A DNA stretch of 17,637 nucleotides from Bacteroidota bacterium (GCA_947468985.1 CANINJ010000006.1:1-17637); one strand, 5' to 3'. Shown: positions 1-6,968, counted from the stretch's first letter. Numbers and translations are program-made. The notes: generated from the letters alone by a model not told the origin.

Positions 1-572
1 CTACAAACGGTAACATTTGTTTTGCGAACATTTTCAATAGTTTGCAAACGGTCTTCAAAACCACGGGTTGAAATCACTTCTTTATAATATTCTTTTGAGG
101 TATCTAAATTGTGATTGTAGGCATATAAACCAGCTTCTGCCAATCGATGCGCTTGATTTTCAGTAATCATACCCAAAGTACAACACACTTCCATATCTAA
201 TTTATTGATGGTACGTACCATTTCTAAAACTTGGTCAAATTCTGGGCCGTCCTTAACATTTCTCCAAGCGGCACCCATACAAACTCGGGAAGAACCACTT
301 GATTTTGCTCTTAATGCCTGTGCTTTTACTTGGCTAACCGACATTAAATCATTGCCTTCAATTTCGGTGTGATAGCGAGCTGCTTGCGGACAATAGCCAC
401 AATCTTCAGGACAACCACCTGTTTTTATTGATAATAAAGTTGAAACTTGAACCACATTTGGATCGTGAGATTTTCTATGAATTGATGCTGCTTCAAAAAG
501 CAAATCCATCAAAGGTTTGTTGTATATAGCAATGATTTCGTCTTTCGTCCAATTGTGTTTAGCAATACTCAT
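1..572 (-). CDS. bioB: Biotin synthase BioB, N-terminal part (cut by window edge)
   Basis: Radical-SAM enzyme that inserts sulfur into dethiobiotin, the last step of biotin synthesis, in the cytoplasm. I translated the minus strand from the ATG at 570-572. The frame stays open for 190 codons to the window edge, roughly half of the usual length of about 340-370 residues. The signature GGCPEDCGYCPQAARY is at about residues 52-67, with the three [4Fe-4S]-binding cysteines C54, C58 and C61. Further BioB-typical stretches follow (SSRVCMGAAWRN, MEVCCTLGM, LAEAGLYAYNHNLDTS) and the last complete codon falls in NVTVC. A good Bacteroidota promoter lies about 20 nt upstream. No other biotin genes are in view. 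The identity is very secure; only the C-terminal half is missing. Confidence 0.97.
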   Translation of the reverse strand, partial: MSIAKHNWTKDEIIAIYNKPLMDLLFEAASIHRKSHDPNVVQVSTLLSIKTGGCPEDCGYCPQAARYHTEIEGNDLMSVSQVKAQALRAKSSGSSRVCMGAAWRNVKDGPEFDQVLEMVRTINKLDMEVCCTLGMITENQAHRLAEAGLYAYNHNLDTSKEYYKEVISTRGFEDRLQTIENVRKTNVTVC

Positions 573-592
573 AATAGCATTTTTTAGTGTCA

Positions 593-624
593 CAAAAGTA
601 GTCAAATTGTTCTAAAGTAGCAAA
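593..624 (-). promoter_or_regulatory. Putative bioB promoter (Bacteroidota type)
   Basis: On the minus strand TTTG (621-624) is followed after 20 nt by TACTTTTG (593-600), a full match to the TAnnTTTG -7 box of Bacteroidota. The bioB ATG is 20 nt further on, which would give a short leader. This is the best-formed promoter in the window. Confidence 0.6.
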
Positions 625-673
625 ATTGAGCATTTGTATTCTCAAAATAAATTTACGCAGTTTTTGGGAATAT

Positions 674-1603
674 TTAAAGGGTGGCAATATAAGTAATGGC
701 TGTATTTTTATCCTTTTCTAATTGCAATTTTAATAGCGCAACAGATTCAAATTTTTGTTCATCACGAATTCTATCCAAAACAGAAATCGCAATTTTTTCA
801 TCATATAAATCAGCATCTAAATCAAGGAAATGTACTTCTATAGAGAGATTTTTTCCATTAACGGTTGGGTTTACACCGATATTCATAATTCCAAAAACAG
901 TAATTTGGTTCAGGATGCTTTTCACAATATAAACCCCATTTTTAGGAATGAGTTTATATTCTTCCGCAATTATTATGTTGGCAGTAGGAAAACCAATCGC
1001 TCTTCCCAATTGTTTTCCTTTACTAACAATTCCAGATAAACCGTAGGCATAACCCAAATATTCATTGGCCAAAAGCATATTTCCGTCAAGAATTGCATTG
1101 CGGATTTTTGTAGAACTTATAGAAACTTCGTTGATTTCTTGTGCAGAAATTTGCTCTACTTCAAAACCAAATTTTTCTCCGTAAAGAATCAAATCATCAA
1201 TGTTGGCGGTTCTATTTCTACCAAATCGATGGTCGTGTCCAATAATAATTTTTTGAATATTAAACGAGTCAACTAATATTGTTTTCACAAATTCTTCTGC
1301 CGATAATTTTGAAAATTCCTTGTCAAATGGATGAATTATCAAATTGTCAAGTCCTAATTTATCTAACAAAACACTTCTTTCATCAATTGTATTCAGCAGT
1401 TTTATGTCCGACCCTTCATGCAAAACCATTCTCGGATGAGGGAAAAATGTCAGAATTAAACTTTCACAGTTATGCTCCTTCGCATTTTGAATTAATTTTT
1501 CTACGATTTTTTGGTGCCCAATATGCACGCCGTCAAAAGTACCAAGCGTTACGATGGTTTTTTTAGTGGTTTTAAAATCGTACAATGAGTTATAAATCTT
1601 CAA
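674..1603 (-). CDS. ribF: Bifunctional riboflavin kinase / FAD synthetase RibF
   Basis: Cytoplasmic bifunctional enzyme that phosphorylates riboflavin to FMN and adenylylates FMN to FAD. The 309 residues match the usual family length. The N-terminal adenylyltransferase domain carries GTFDGVHIGH (residues 21-30, HxGH at 27-30), IGHDHRFGRNR (121-131) and the SSTKIR motif (163-168). The C-terminal flavokinase domain carries GKQLGRAIGFPTANI (196-210), PKNGVY (220-225), NIGVNPTV (241-248) and the probable catalytic glutamate E256 in SIEVHFLD. The start codon is TTG (1601-1603): an in-frame stop lies five codons upstream, and the next in-frame ATG falls inside the catalytic domain. AAAGGAAA just upstream could serve as a ribosome site. 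Its neighbour bioB is on the same strand 101 nt downstream but has its own promoter. Confidence 0.96.
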   Translation of the reverse strand: MKIYNSLYDFKTTKKTIVTLGTFDGVHIGHQKIVEKLIQNAKEHNCESLILTFFPHPRMVLHEGSDIKLLNTIDERSVLLDKLGLDNLIIHPFDKEFSKLSAEEFVKTILVDSFNIQKIIIGHDHRFGRNRTANIDDLILYGEKFGFEVEQISAQEINEVSISSTKIRNAILDGNMLLANEYLGYAYGLSGIVSKGKQLGRAIGFPTANIIIAEEYKLIPKNGVYIVKSILNQITVFGIMNIGVNPTVNGKNLSIEVHFLDLDADLYDEKIAISVLDRIRDEQKFESVALLKLQLEKDKNTAITYIATL

Positions 1604-1626
1604 GAGTTTTCCTTTTTATAAATGTG

Positions 1627-1634
1627 CAAATTTA
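1627..1634 (-). promoter_or_regulatory. Putative ribF -7 promoter box
   Basis: The minus strand reads TAAATTTG, a full match to TAnnTTTG, 23 nt before the TTG start of ribF. I could not find a TTG -33 element at the usual spacing (17-20 nt), so support is partial. Confidence 0.4.
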
Positions 1635-1703
1635 CACTATCTATTCGAATAATCCATTCTCGCATCAACGCAACTTTTTTATTTGGGCATTACCCCAACT
1701 GAT

Positions 1704-1745
1704 TTAATAAAAAAAGAGCTTAACTAATTAAAGTTAAACTCTTTT
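1704..1745 (-). terminator. Rho-independent terminator of the exported-protein cluster
   Basis: An inverted repeat pairs AAAAGAG (1712-1718) with CTCTTTT (1739-1745) and, after one C/A mismatch, TTAACT (1720-1725) with AGTTAA (1732-1737), around a 6-nt loop. On the minus strand the stem runs into a T-rich tract (TTTTTTTATTAAA, about 1704-1716 including the stem base). It lies just past the stop of the 321-residue gene at 1778. Confidence 0.75.
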
Positions 1746-1777
1746 AAAATAGTTTCAAATGGTTTTAATTATTTTAA

Positions 1778-2743
1778 TTACCACCAACCTCTAATATTAT
1801 ACCTAACCACCGTCGCTTTTGGTCCATTACCATAAGCAACACCTATATCGCGAGCAGCTTTAATTGTAGCTTTTCTAATATCAACATCATCCTGCTGTTC
1901 TTTCATTTTAAAACTCCATTCTCTCTTATCAATTTCTTGAATTCTTTTTGCAATTTTAGATGAAAAAGCTTGAGCTTCTTTGAAACAAGAAGCATTTGGA
2001 TCGATTTGAGCTAATGATTCACTTGCGTTAGAAGCCCCTGTTGAATCTTGATTTGTATTCCAGGCATTGTTTGCTTCTGCTAATTTCAACTTACACTCTT
2101 TATCTATTTGTTTTTGATAAATTGGCCCAACAGCATCCATAGCTTTATCATAGCAAACTTTACAAACTTCTGGAATTGAAGTCAGTTTTCCAATTGCCTC
2201 ATCAAATTTGCTCTGACTAGTTAAAGATTGTGCTTCTTTCAAAATAAAATCACATTTGCTATTGTAATATTCTACAATTTTATTTTTCCCTTTTTCAATA
2301 AAAGTTTGATATATCGGATCTTTCACTTTCAATCCGTTCAAAGCCGCAATGTATGCTTTTGATTCATTTGTACCAACCCCTTTAAGTGTAATAGATTGAC
2401 TAGAAAAAAGAGTTCCATCAATTCCGTCTCCAATATAAAGTGTTACTTCAATAGTATATGCATGCATTGGGGGTGCAGTTGGGGTTATATCTTTTGTTAA
2501 GACAGATACATTTGTGGTAATTACAAATCTCGAATTTGCAGAGCCACCCATCCCATTAGCGCTAGCAATTTGTGATAGTTTATTTGTTAAATTATTTTGA
2601 ACAATTGGTGTTAATCCTTCTATTTGATTAGGAATATATGCTGATAATACAATTCTAGCACCATCATCAGATTTGCCTAAATTGTTTTGAGCAAACACGC
2701 CCAATGACAAACTGAAACATAAAAATAAAATTAGTTTTTTCAT
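1778..2743 (-). CDS. Exported protein of unknown function with helical-repeat C-terminal half
   Basis: I do not recognise a named function. The 321 residues start with a signal peptide (about residues 1-19, MKKLILFLCF through VFAQ) without a lipobox, so the product is probably periplasmic or exported and not a lipoprotein. Residues about 28-160 are predicted beta-rich (IVLSAYIP, RFVITTNVSV, AYTIEVTLYIGDGIDG) and recall a TolB-N/CsgG-like alpha/beta fold. Residues about 165-290 are helical and charged in TPR style, with KFDEAIGKLTSIPEVC (179-194) and six cysteines in all after the signal peptide. The tail ends in GWW. It is the last gene of the run: 15 nt separate it from the 317-residue gene upstream, and a terminator follows it. 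The fold assignments are pattern-based inferences. Confidence 0.85.
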   Translation of the reverse strand: MKKLILFLCFSLSLGVFAQNNLGKSDDGARIVLSAYIPNQIEGLTPIVQNNLTNKLSQIASANGMGGSANSRFVITTNVSVLTKDITPTAPPMHAYTIEVTLYIGDGIDGTLFSSQSITLKGVGTNESKAYIAALNGLKVKDPIYQTFIEKGKNKIVEYYNSKCDFILKEAQSLTSQSKFDEAIGKLTSIPEVCKVCYDKAMDAVGPIYQKQIDKECKLKLAEANNAWNTNQDSTGASNASESLAQIDPNASCFKEAQAFSSKIAKRIQEIDKREWSFKMKEQQDDVDIRKATIKAARDIGVAYGNGPKATVVRYNIRGWW

Positions 2744-2758
2744 AATGTAATAATTTAA

Positions 2759-3712
2759 TTATTTTTCACCCACAACTATTGCGGCTTGCCCTATACCTTT
2801 CATTGTTAATTTAGCAGTGATTTGGTATTTTTCTTTTAAAAACTTTTGCAACCCTTTTGCCCATCCTCTAGTATCAGTTGCTTTACCTGTAGCGTCAAGT
2901 AATGGAATACGTATTTGTTCAAAAAACATTCTGTTTTCAGAAGATTCAGTTGTGCTAAATCTACCTTTAACCGTGTTTTCAGAAACCCATTTTTCAATAA
3001 TAGACCCCAATTCTTCTCCATCATATTCTTTTTCAAGATCACCATCAAAGGAGTCAAATTTTTTGATTCTCATAGTTACCTCTCTACCATTTTCAAACAT
3101 GTCATCAAAATGTTTTTGTAAAAGAACATTAAAATTATCTAAGTGTGAAAGTACAGCGGTCTCTAACATTAACGCAAGTGGCGTGCTCATTACATTAGGA
3201 CCAGTGCCAGATGCTCCGGCTACTTGCTTGTCTGTATAAGCATCCAATCCAGCTAAATCAAATGTTATGGACTCTTGAAGACCATTTTCATTAACCTTCC
3301 AATTAATTTGCATCCAAATATCCGCTTTGGCTACACTTTTTAATTTGTCTACTGGACTTTCGCTGATTCCAGCTCCTGTTTTACTTGTGGTCATGGCATT
3401 TTCTGCCGATTCTGATTCTAATTGCTTTAACATTGCTTCCATAGATTTTAATGGAAATCCGCGTTCAGCCATTAATGATCCTAGTTTATTAATAACAAGA
3501 GACAATTCTGTATTTTCTTGGAAAGCGCGCTTGTAATCGCAAACTTTCATTTTAGTTCCTTGGTTGTCAAATTCTGAAAAATACCCGTTGGATATGCACC
3601 AATTATCACTTGGCACTACCATAATAATTGGTTTTTTTGCTTGAGCAAAAGTGGAATTTATTGAAAATGCAAATAGCACTAATATTAAATAGTTTATAAA
3701 AATATTTTTCAT
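2759..3712 (-). CDS. Exported protein of unknown function (DUF6175-like, tentative)
   Basis: 317 residues with an N-terminal signal peptide (about 1-24, ending STFAQ) and no lipobox cysteine. The mature part begins KKPIIMVVPSDNWC (26-39), a strand-then-loop start typical of exported Bacteroidota proteins with a CsgG/TolB-N-like alpha/beta fold. MAERGFPLKS (81-90), ADIWMQINWKV (130-140) and the C-terminal KLTMKGIGQAAIVVGEK (301-317) are further conserved-looking blocks. From memory the opening resembles the family called DUF6175, but I cannot confirm that here. The gene starts 5 nt after the stop of the 160-residue gene and ends 15 nt before the next start, so it is almost certainly co-transcribed and may act with its neighbours in the cell envelope. 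Function unknown. Confidence 0.85.
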   Translation of the reverse strand: MKNIFINYLILVLFAFSINSTFAQAKKPIIMVVPSDNWCISNGYFSEFDNQGTKMKVCDYKRAFQENTELSLVINKLGSLMAERGFPLKSMEAMLKQLESESAENAMTTSKTGAGISESPVDKLKSVAKADIWMQINWKVNENGLQESITFDLAGLDAYTDKQVAGASGTGPNVMSTPLALMLETAVLSHLDNFNVLLQKHFDDMFENGREVTMRIKKFDSFDGDLEKEYDGEELGSIIEKWVSENTVKGRFSTTESSENRMFFEQIRIPLLDATGKATDTRGWAKGLQKFLKEKYQITAKLTMKGIGQAAIVVGEK

Positions 3713-3717
3713 TTTAT

Positions 3718-4200
3718 TTATTGTTTAATTATTGAATCTGTAATTAATTTTTTCTTTAGTTCTGCTCTCAAAACCCTAACTACAATTCCGTTTGTCACAC
3801 TCTCGGATGTTTTTTTTCTGTCTCTGCTAATTTTGTCAAATATTCTTTCATCTTTTAACGAAATGAAATTTTTATATTCTCCGCCATCAGCAAAAAAAGC
3901 ATTAAAATAATCCTCATATTTTTCTTGAGCATTTATTTCAAACACTATAGGTTTTTGATTACAGTCTTGTTTTCCTTCTATTATTCCTTTAAAGATAACG
4001 TCTCTAACCGCATTTTTCTTTGCTTGTTCAACAGCGTCAGCTCTGTTTCTTCCATTTCCCCATGCTTTTAATGTTTGAGAACCATCAAGTTCTACCCCCA
4101 AACATTCCGTTTTATAGATATAATACCCAGCCGTTTTTTTTTGTGAAAATGAAATACTAGCTAGCATTAACAATAGATATGTAAATACCATTTTTTTCAT
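3718..4200 (-). CDS. Small exported protein, tandem paralog of its upstream neighbour
   Basis: 160 residues with a signal peptide (about 1-20, ending ISFSQ). The core contains VEQAKKNAVRDVIFKG (57-72) and YFNAFFADGGEYKNFISL (98-115), then a strand-rich end (TNGIVVRVLRAELKKKL). The same two blocks in the same order occur in the gene immediately upstream (169 residues), so the two arose by tandem duplication. The pattern A-x3-A-x6-A followed by a hydrophobic segment recalls LPP20/FlgT-N-like envelope domains, but this is only a resemblance. The ATG at 4198-4200 is 11 nt after the preceding stop, and 5 nt separate this gene from the next. Function unknown. Confidence 0.85.
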   Translation of the reverse strand: MKKMVFTYLLLMLASISFSQKKTAGYYIYKTECLGVELDGSQTLKAWGNGRNRADAVEQAKKNAVRDVIFKGIIEGKQDCNQKPIVFEINAQEKYEDYFNAFFADGGEYKNFISLKDERIFDKISRDRKKTSESVTNGIVVRVLRAELKKKLITDSIIKQ

Positions 4201-4211
4201 AAGTAATAATT

Positions 4212-4721
4212 TTAAAATCCTGAAGACAATCCTTTTAATATGCCGGCACTTTCTAAATCAGCTCTAAGAGCATCCTTAAGAACTGTAACAATAACACCAA
4301 TTTTATATTCTTTTCCAACTTTTCTTCGGTCTCCAGCTTCAATCGCACCATCAGTTGTTAAGGAAACGAATTTTTTATACTTTCCACCATCTGCAAAAAA
4401 AGCGTCAAAAAAATCAGCTTGTTCATCTAAAAGATTTGGGTTTGAAGTAAGTGGTTTTTGTCCAGGAACACCATTGATTCCTTCAAAACCTTTAAAAATA
4501 ATTCCGTGCACAGCATTTTTCTGAGCTTGTTCAATCGCGATATCTGGTTTTTTAGAATAGGACCAAACCTTTATCATATAAGTTCCTTGAACGCCCGTTG
4601 AAACGGCTTCTATTTGATATCTCCACTCATTGGTGTCTTTGTTTGCTTTTTTTTGAGCTTGAGCATTAACATTTATAGTAAAAACTAAGGAAGTTAATAA
4701 AGTTAAAAATATTTTTTTCAT
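4212..4721 (-). CDS. Small exported protein, tandem paralog of its downstream neighbour
   Basis: 169 residues from the ATG at 4719-4721, chosen because it begins a clean signal peptide (MKKIFLTLLTSLVF, cleavage near VNAQA). A longer reading from a TTG at 4751 would add ten residues encoded inside a hairpin and is unlikely. The conserved blocks are IEQAQKNAVHGIIFKG (63-78) and FFDAFFADGGKYKKFVSL (104-121), shared with the 160-residue downstream gene. KIGVIVTVLKDALRADLE (140-157) is the counterpart of GIVVRVLRAELKKKL in the paralog. No lipobox. It follows the 411-residue gene after a 66-nt gap that is mostly a perfect hairpin. Function unknown; probably periplasmic or surface-associated. Confidence 0.83.
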   Translation of the reverse strand: MKKIFLTLLTSLVFTINVNAQAQKKANKDTNEWRYQIEAVSTGVQGTYMIKVWSYSKKPDIAIEQAQKNAVHGIIFKGFEGINGVPGQKPLTSNPNLLDEQADFFDAFFADGGKYKKFVSLTTDGAIEAGDRRKVGKEYKIGVIVTVLKDALRADLESAGILKGLSSGF

Positions 4722-4741
4722 TTTTTCATTTTTTAAATTAA

Positions 4742-4778
4742 AAATAGTCAAACTAATAAAATACTAGTTTGACTATTT
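4742..4778. terminator. Perfect 14-bp intercistronic hairpin (attenuator or terminator)
   Basis: AAATAGTCAAACTA (4742-4755) pairs without mismatch with TAGTTTGACTATTT (4765-4778) around a 9-nt loop. On the minus strand the stem ends in a T run followed by TTAATTT and then the ATG region of the 169-residue gene. On the plus strand it is followed by ATTTTATTTTTATTTT. It may terminate part of the transcripts after the 411-residue gene, or cap or stabilise an mRNA end inside the operon. Confidence 0.7.
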
Positions 4779-4787
4779 ATTTTATTT

Positions 4788-6023
4788 TTATTTTAATTGT
4801 CTGATTAACATTCCCGTTTCAAACTTTTTACCCCCATTAAAAGTTGTGCTTTCCAACGCAGGTTTTGATGGATCAGTTTCCATGGCCGCAGGTTTTCCAT
4901 TAATTAAATTGTATTGATTGTCCCATATTTGATCTTTATCAACTTTAATAGTACCTACCGATTTGTAAGTAATCTCTCCTGTTGCTTCATTTTCATTAGC
5001 TTCCAATACCTCGAATTTTTCGCCTCCTTCTAAACCTTCTTTAATTCCAATTTTTGCAGTAATAGGTTGTCCAGAAAAAAGTGGCACTTTTGTTTTAAAC
5101 ACATCGTAATTTTTTTGCAGTTTTGCATATACTTTATCTAAGTTACGATTAACAGATAGGTTGATCACTTCCTCTTCTGTTCTTTTTCCATTCAATGAAA
5201 AAGTTACAAGAGTTGTGGCTTTTTCAGTACCTACAAACTCCATTTCAAATATTTCACTTTTATCAAAAGCTAGTTTCTTTTCGGGAGTAATTTTTGCTGC
5301 TTTGGCTAACATTTCTTTATTAAATGTACCTTCTGTAACTTCATCCCATTTTAATTTAAATAAATAAGATGTAGTCCAAACAGAATATCCTTCCTTTGCA
5401 ATGTCATATCCCTTGTTAGCCAAGTCAATTGCTTTATTTCTAAGCATTTCCATTCCGATTTTTGCTGCCTGTGTAAGCGCTAAATCTCTTGCGACTCTTG
5501 CAACAGGTTCGTTTTCTACAAACTTCATATTATTAACAATAACGAAAGTATTGTTTAACAATTCCTTTCCAGCAGCTTGCAAAATTCCTTCAGCTAAATT
5601 TCCTCCAGATTTTCCGTCAATATAGGATGCATTAAATAAACCTCTTGAAGCGATTAAATCACCATCAAAACTTCCATCAGCTTTTCTATTATACCATTTA
5701 GATACTAATTTTTTAGCGATTTGATTTTCTTTTAGATATTTGGCAATAGCCTCAGGAGCTTTTGAATCATCTGTATCTGTAGTGTATTTTTTTAGATCAA
5801 ATGATTTATCACCAATATTATGATTATCATATTTATTTGGAAATTCTGCGTTGTTGTAAGCTTTAATTACTAAATCTTTTTTAGGAAAACTAGCAGATTC
5901 AACTAGAATAGTATGAAGTGAACTTCTTCTGTATTTAACTTCTTTCATGTCTTTATTAGATTGCGCAACAATCGATAGATTAGCAGCAAATAAAGACGCC
6001 AATAATAATAATTTAAATTTCAT
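4788..6023 (-). CDS. Exported protein of unknown function with SH3-like C-terminal segment
   Basis: 411 residues starting MKFKLLLLASLFAAN, a signal peptide ending near IVAQ (residues 19-21), no lipobox. The mature N-terminus has the YRRSSLHTILVE block (31-42). A helical, alanine-rich stretch covers about 173-213 (VARVARDLALTQAAKIGME and following). Residues about 320-375 (KIGIKEGLEGGEKFEVLE, GEITYKSVGTIKVDKDQIW) have the alternation of short strands and glycine turns seen in SH3-like barrels such as the FlgT C-terminal domain; that link is my inference. The ATG is 85 nt downstream of the outer-membrane barrel gene, with no TAnnTTTG box in the gap, so it may share that gene's promoter. I recall similar proteins only as uncharacterised Bacteroidota proteins. 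Confidence 0.86.
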   Translation of the reverse strand: MKFKLLLLASLFAANLSIVAQSNKDMKEVKYRRSSLHTILVESASFPKKDLVIKAYNNAEFPNKYDNHNIGDKSFDLKKYTTDTDDSKAPEAIAKYLKENQIAKKLVSKWYNRKADGSFDGDLIASRGLFNASYIDGKSGGNLAEGILQAAGKELLNNTFVIVNNMKFVENEPVARVARDLALTQAAKIGMEMLRNKAIDLANKGYDIAKEGYSVWTTSYLFKLKWDEVTEGTFNKEMLAKAAKITPEKKLAFDKSEIFEMEFVGTEKATTLVTFSLNGKRTEEEVINLSVNRNLDKVYAKLQKNYDVFKTKVPLFSGQPITAKIGIKEGLEGGEKFEVLEANENEATGEITYKSVGTIKVDKDQIWDNQYNLINGKPAAMETDPSKPALESTTFNGGKKFETGMLIRQLK

Positions 6024-6108
6024 AATTTGGAGGGTTTAATTAATTTCTGGTTTTCAGGAGTTAGAATTCTCCCCGTTTTTTTAAGTGGGTTCTGGGCTCC
6101 ACTTTTTA

Positions 6109-6693
6109 TTATAATTTTATTCCAACTGATAATTGAATTACCGAGTTGGTATATTTAATAGCGTTAGCATTTGAGTCAGAGTTAACATTGCTTAATCCTA
6201 AATTATAGCGCGTTTGGAAGAAAATTCCATTTTTCAAATCGTAGGCTAATCCTAAATTTAAACTAAAATCAACGGTTTTTTGATTTGGAATGGTTATTTT
6301 ATCATCACTCGTTTTTTCTTTTGCTGAAACAAGGAACCCAATTTGAGGGCCAGCTTCAATACTTATTTTTTCAGCAATATATATTTTTGCCAAAACTGGT
6401 AAGTTAATATAATCGTATTTACTTCTACTAAATCCTGGCATAGTACTGCCGCTATAACCTTGCCCTGAATATAAAAGTTCGGGTTGAAGAGAAAATTTAT
6501 CGGAAATCATTATCTCACTAAAAACACCTAAATGAACACTTGTTCTAAAAGTGTTGTCTTTTATATCTCCTGCAAAATTTGAAACATTTAAACCGCCTTT
6601 TACACCAAAAGTAATGCCTTCCTCTTTTTTAGATTTTTGAGCTGAAACGGATAACGATAACGAAATAACTATTAAAAGCAATGTATTTTTCAT
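6109..6693 (-). CDS. PorT-like outer-membrane beta-barrel protein
   Basis: 194 residues from the ATG at 6691-6693, which opens a signal peptide MKNTLLLIVISLSLSVSAQ. An upstream in-frame extension to 6768 is rejected because it translates a tandem repeat. The mature part alternates amphipathic strands and turns typical of the 8-stranded PorT/OMP_b-brl_2 family: GVKGGLNVSNFAG, FSLQPELLYSGQGYSG, YINLPVLAKIYIAE, GPQIGFLVSAKEK, RYNLGLSNV and a C-terminal strand VIQLSVGIKL. These proteins sit in the outer membrane and are very common in Flavobacteriia; specific roles are mostly unknown. It heads the minus-strand run of exported proteins and could be their membrane partner, which is inference. A repeat-rich promoter region lies upstream, opposite the divergent dehydrogenase gene. 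Confidence 0.9.
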   Translation of the reverse strand: MKNTLLLIVISLSLSVSAQKSKKEEGITFGVKGGLNVSNFAGDIKDNTFRTSVHLGVFSEIMISDKFSLQPELLYSGQGYSGSTMPGFSRSKYDYINLPVLAKIYIAEKISIEAGPQIGFLVSAKEKTSDDKITIPNQKTVDFSLNLGLAYDLKNGIFFQTRYNLGLSNVNSDSNANAIKYTNSVIQLSVGIKL

Positions 6694-6763
6694 TGATAAA
6701 TTATTTAAAATTGATAAATTTTTAACAATATTAACATATTTAACAATATTAACCAAATTAATT
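6692..6763. repeat. AT-rich tandem repeat, 18-bp period, four degenerate units
   Basis: The units begin at 6692, 6710, 6728 and 6746. ATTGATAAATT occurs at 6692-6702 and again at 6710-6720. TTTAACAATATTAAC occurs at 6721-6735 and again at 6739-6753. Both pairs are offset by exactly 18 bp. The block lies directly before the start codon of the outer-membrane barrel gene, in its leader and promoter region. Confidence 0.8.
6726..6757 (-). promoter_or_regulatory. Possible promoter of the outer-membrane barrel gene
   Basis: On the minus strand TTTG (6754-6757) is followed after 20 nt by TAATATTG (6726-6733), one base from TAnnTTTG, 32 nt before the ATG. It overlaps the 18-bp tandem repeat, which duplicates the -7-like box at 6744-6751, so the match could be a by-product of AT-rich repetition. 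Confidence 0.3.
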
Positions 6764-6818
6764 GCCAAAAAATCATTGTGGGTTTAGATTTCAAGTTAAT
6801 TACACAACTTTTGTTTTT

Positions 6819-6904
6819 AGCGGTTGGGCATTCCGCTACAAGTCCTCGCCAAGTTCCGCTTTCGCTTCACTTGCCTGTGGGCTTTCCGCTGCATACCCTA
6901 ATGC
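6819..6904 (+). repeat. Dispersed GC-rich intergenic element, copy A (degenerate)
   Basis: A GC-rich island in AT-rich flanks with repeated CCGCT words. It aligns over about 70 bp, at roughly 80 percent by eye, with the reverse complement of 13591-13665. Shared words include TCCGCTACAAGTCCT, AAGTTCCGCT, TCGCTTCACT and GGCTTTCC. Copy A lacks the outer end with GGGCGTGACC that copy B has. It also holds a local hairpin, AGCGG (6819-6823) with CCGCT (6833-6837). It lies in the leader of the dehydrogenase gene. Confidence 0.8.
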
Positions 6905-6943
6905 GAAAGAATCGAAGCTGTTTCATAATTCCACAAAAAAAAG

Positions 6944-6951
6944 TACCTTTA
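6944..6951 (+). promoter_or_regulatory. Possible -7 box of the dehydrogenase gene
   Basis: TACCTTTA, one base away from TAnnTTTG, sits 17 nt before the ATG at 6969. No TTG is found at the usual upstream spacing. A second candidate upstream of the GC-rich element is TTG (6762-6764), 20 nt, TAGATTTC (6785-6792), also with one mismatch. Confidence 0.3.
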
Positions 6952-6968
6952 GCATTCAAAATACAATT

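Noticed and set aside
4722..4751. Ten-residue extension of the 169-residue protein from a TTG at 4751
   Set aside because: It lies within the intercistronic hairpin and would bury the signal peptide; the ATG at 4719-4721 fits better.
6083..6104. 6-bp inverted repeat (AAGTGG / CCACTT) after the outer-membrane barrel gene
   Set aside because: On the minus strand it is followed by an A run, not T, so it does not fit a terminator for the gene it follows; it could still pair in the mRNA.
6694..6768. 25-residue N-terminal extension of the outer-membrane barrel protein
   Set aside because: It is an in-frame reading of the 18-bp tandem repeat; the signal peptide starts at the ATG at 6691-6693.
6762..6968. 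N-terminal extension of the dehydrogenase frame upstream of the ATG at 6969
   Set aside because: It translates the GC-rich dispersed element and AT-rich leader; the family fold begins right after the ATG at 6969.
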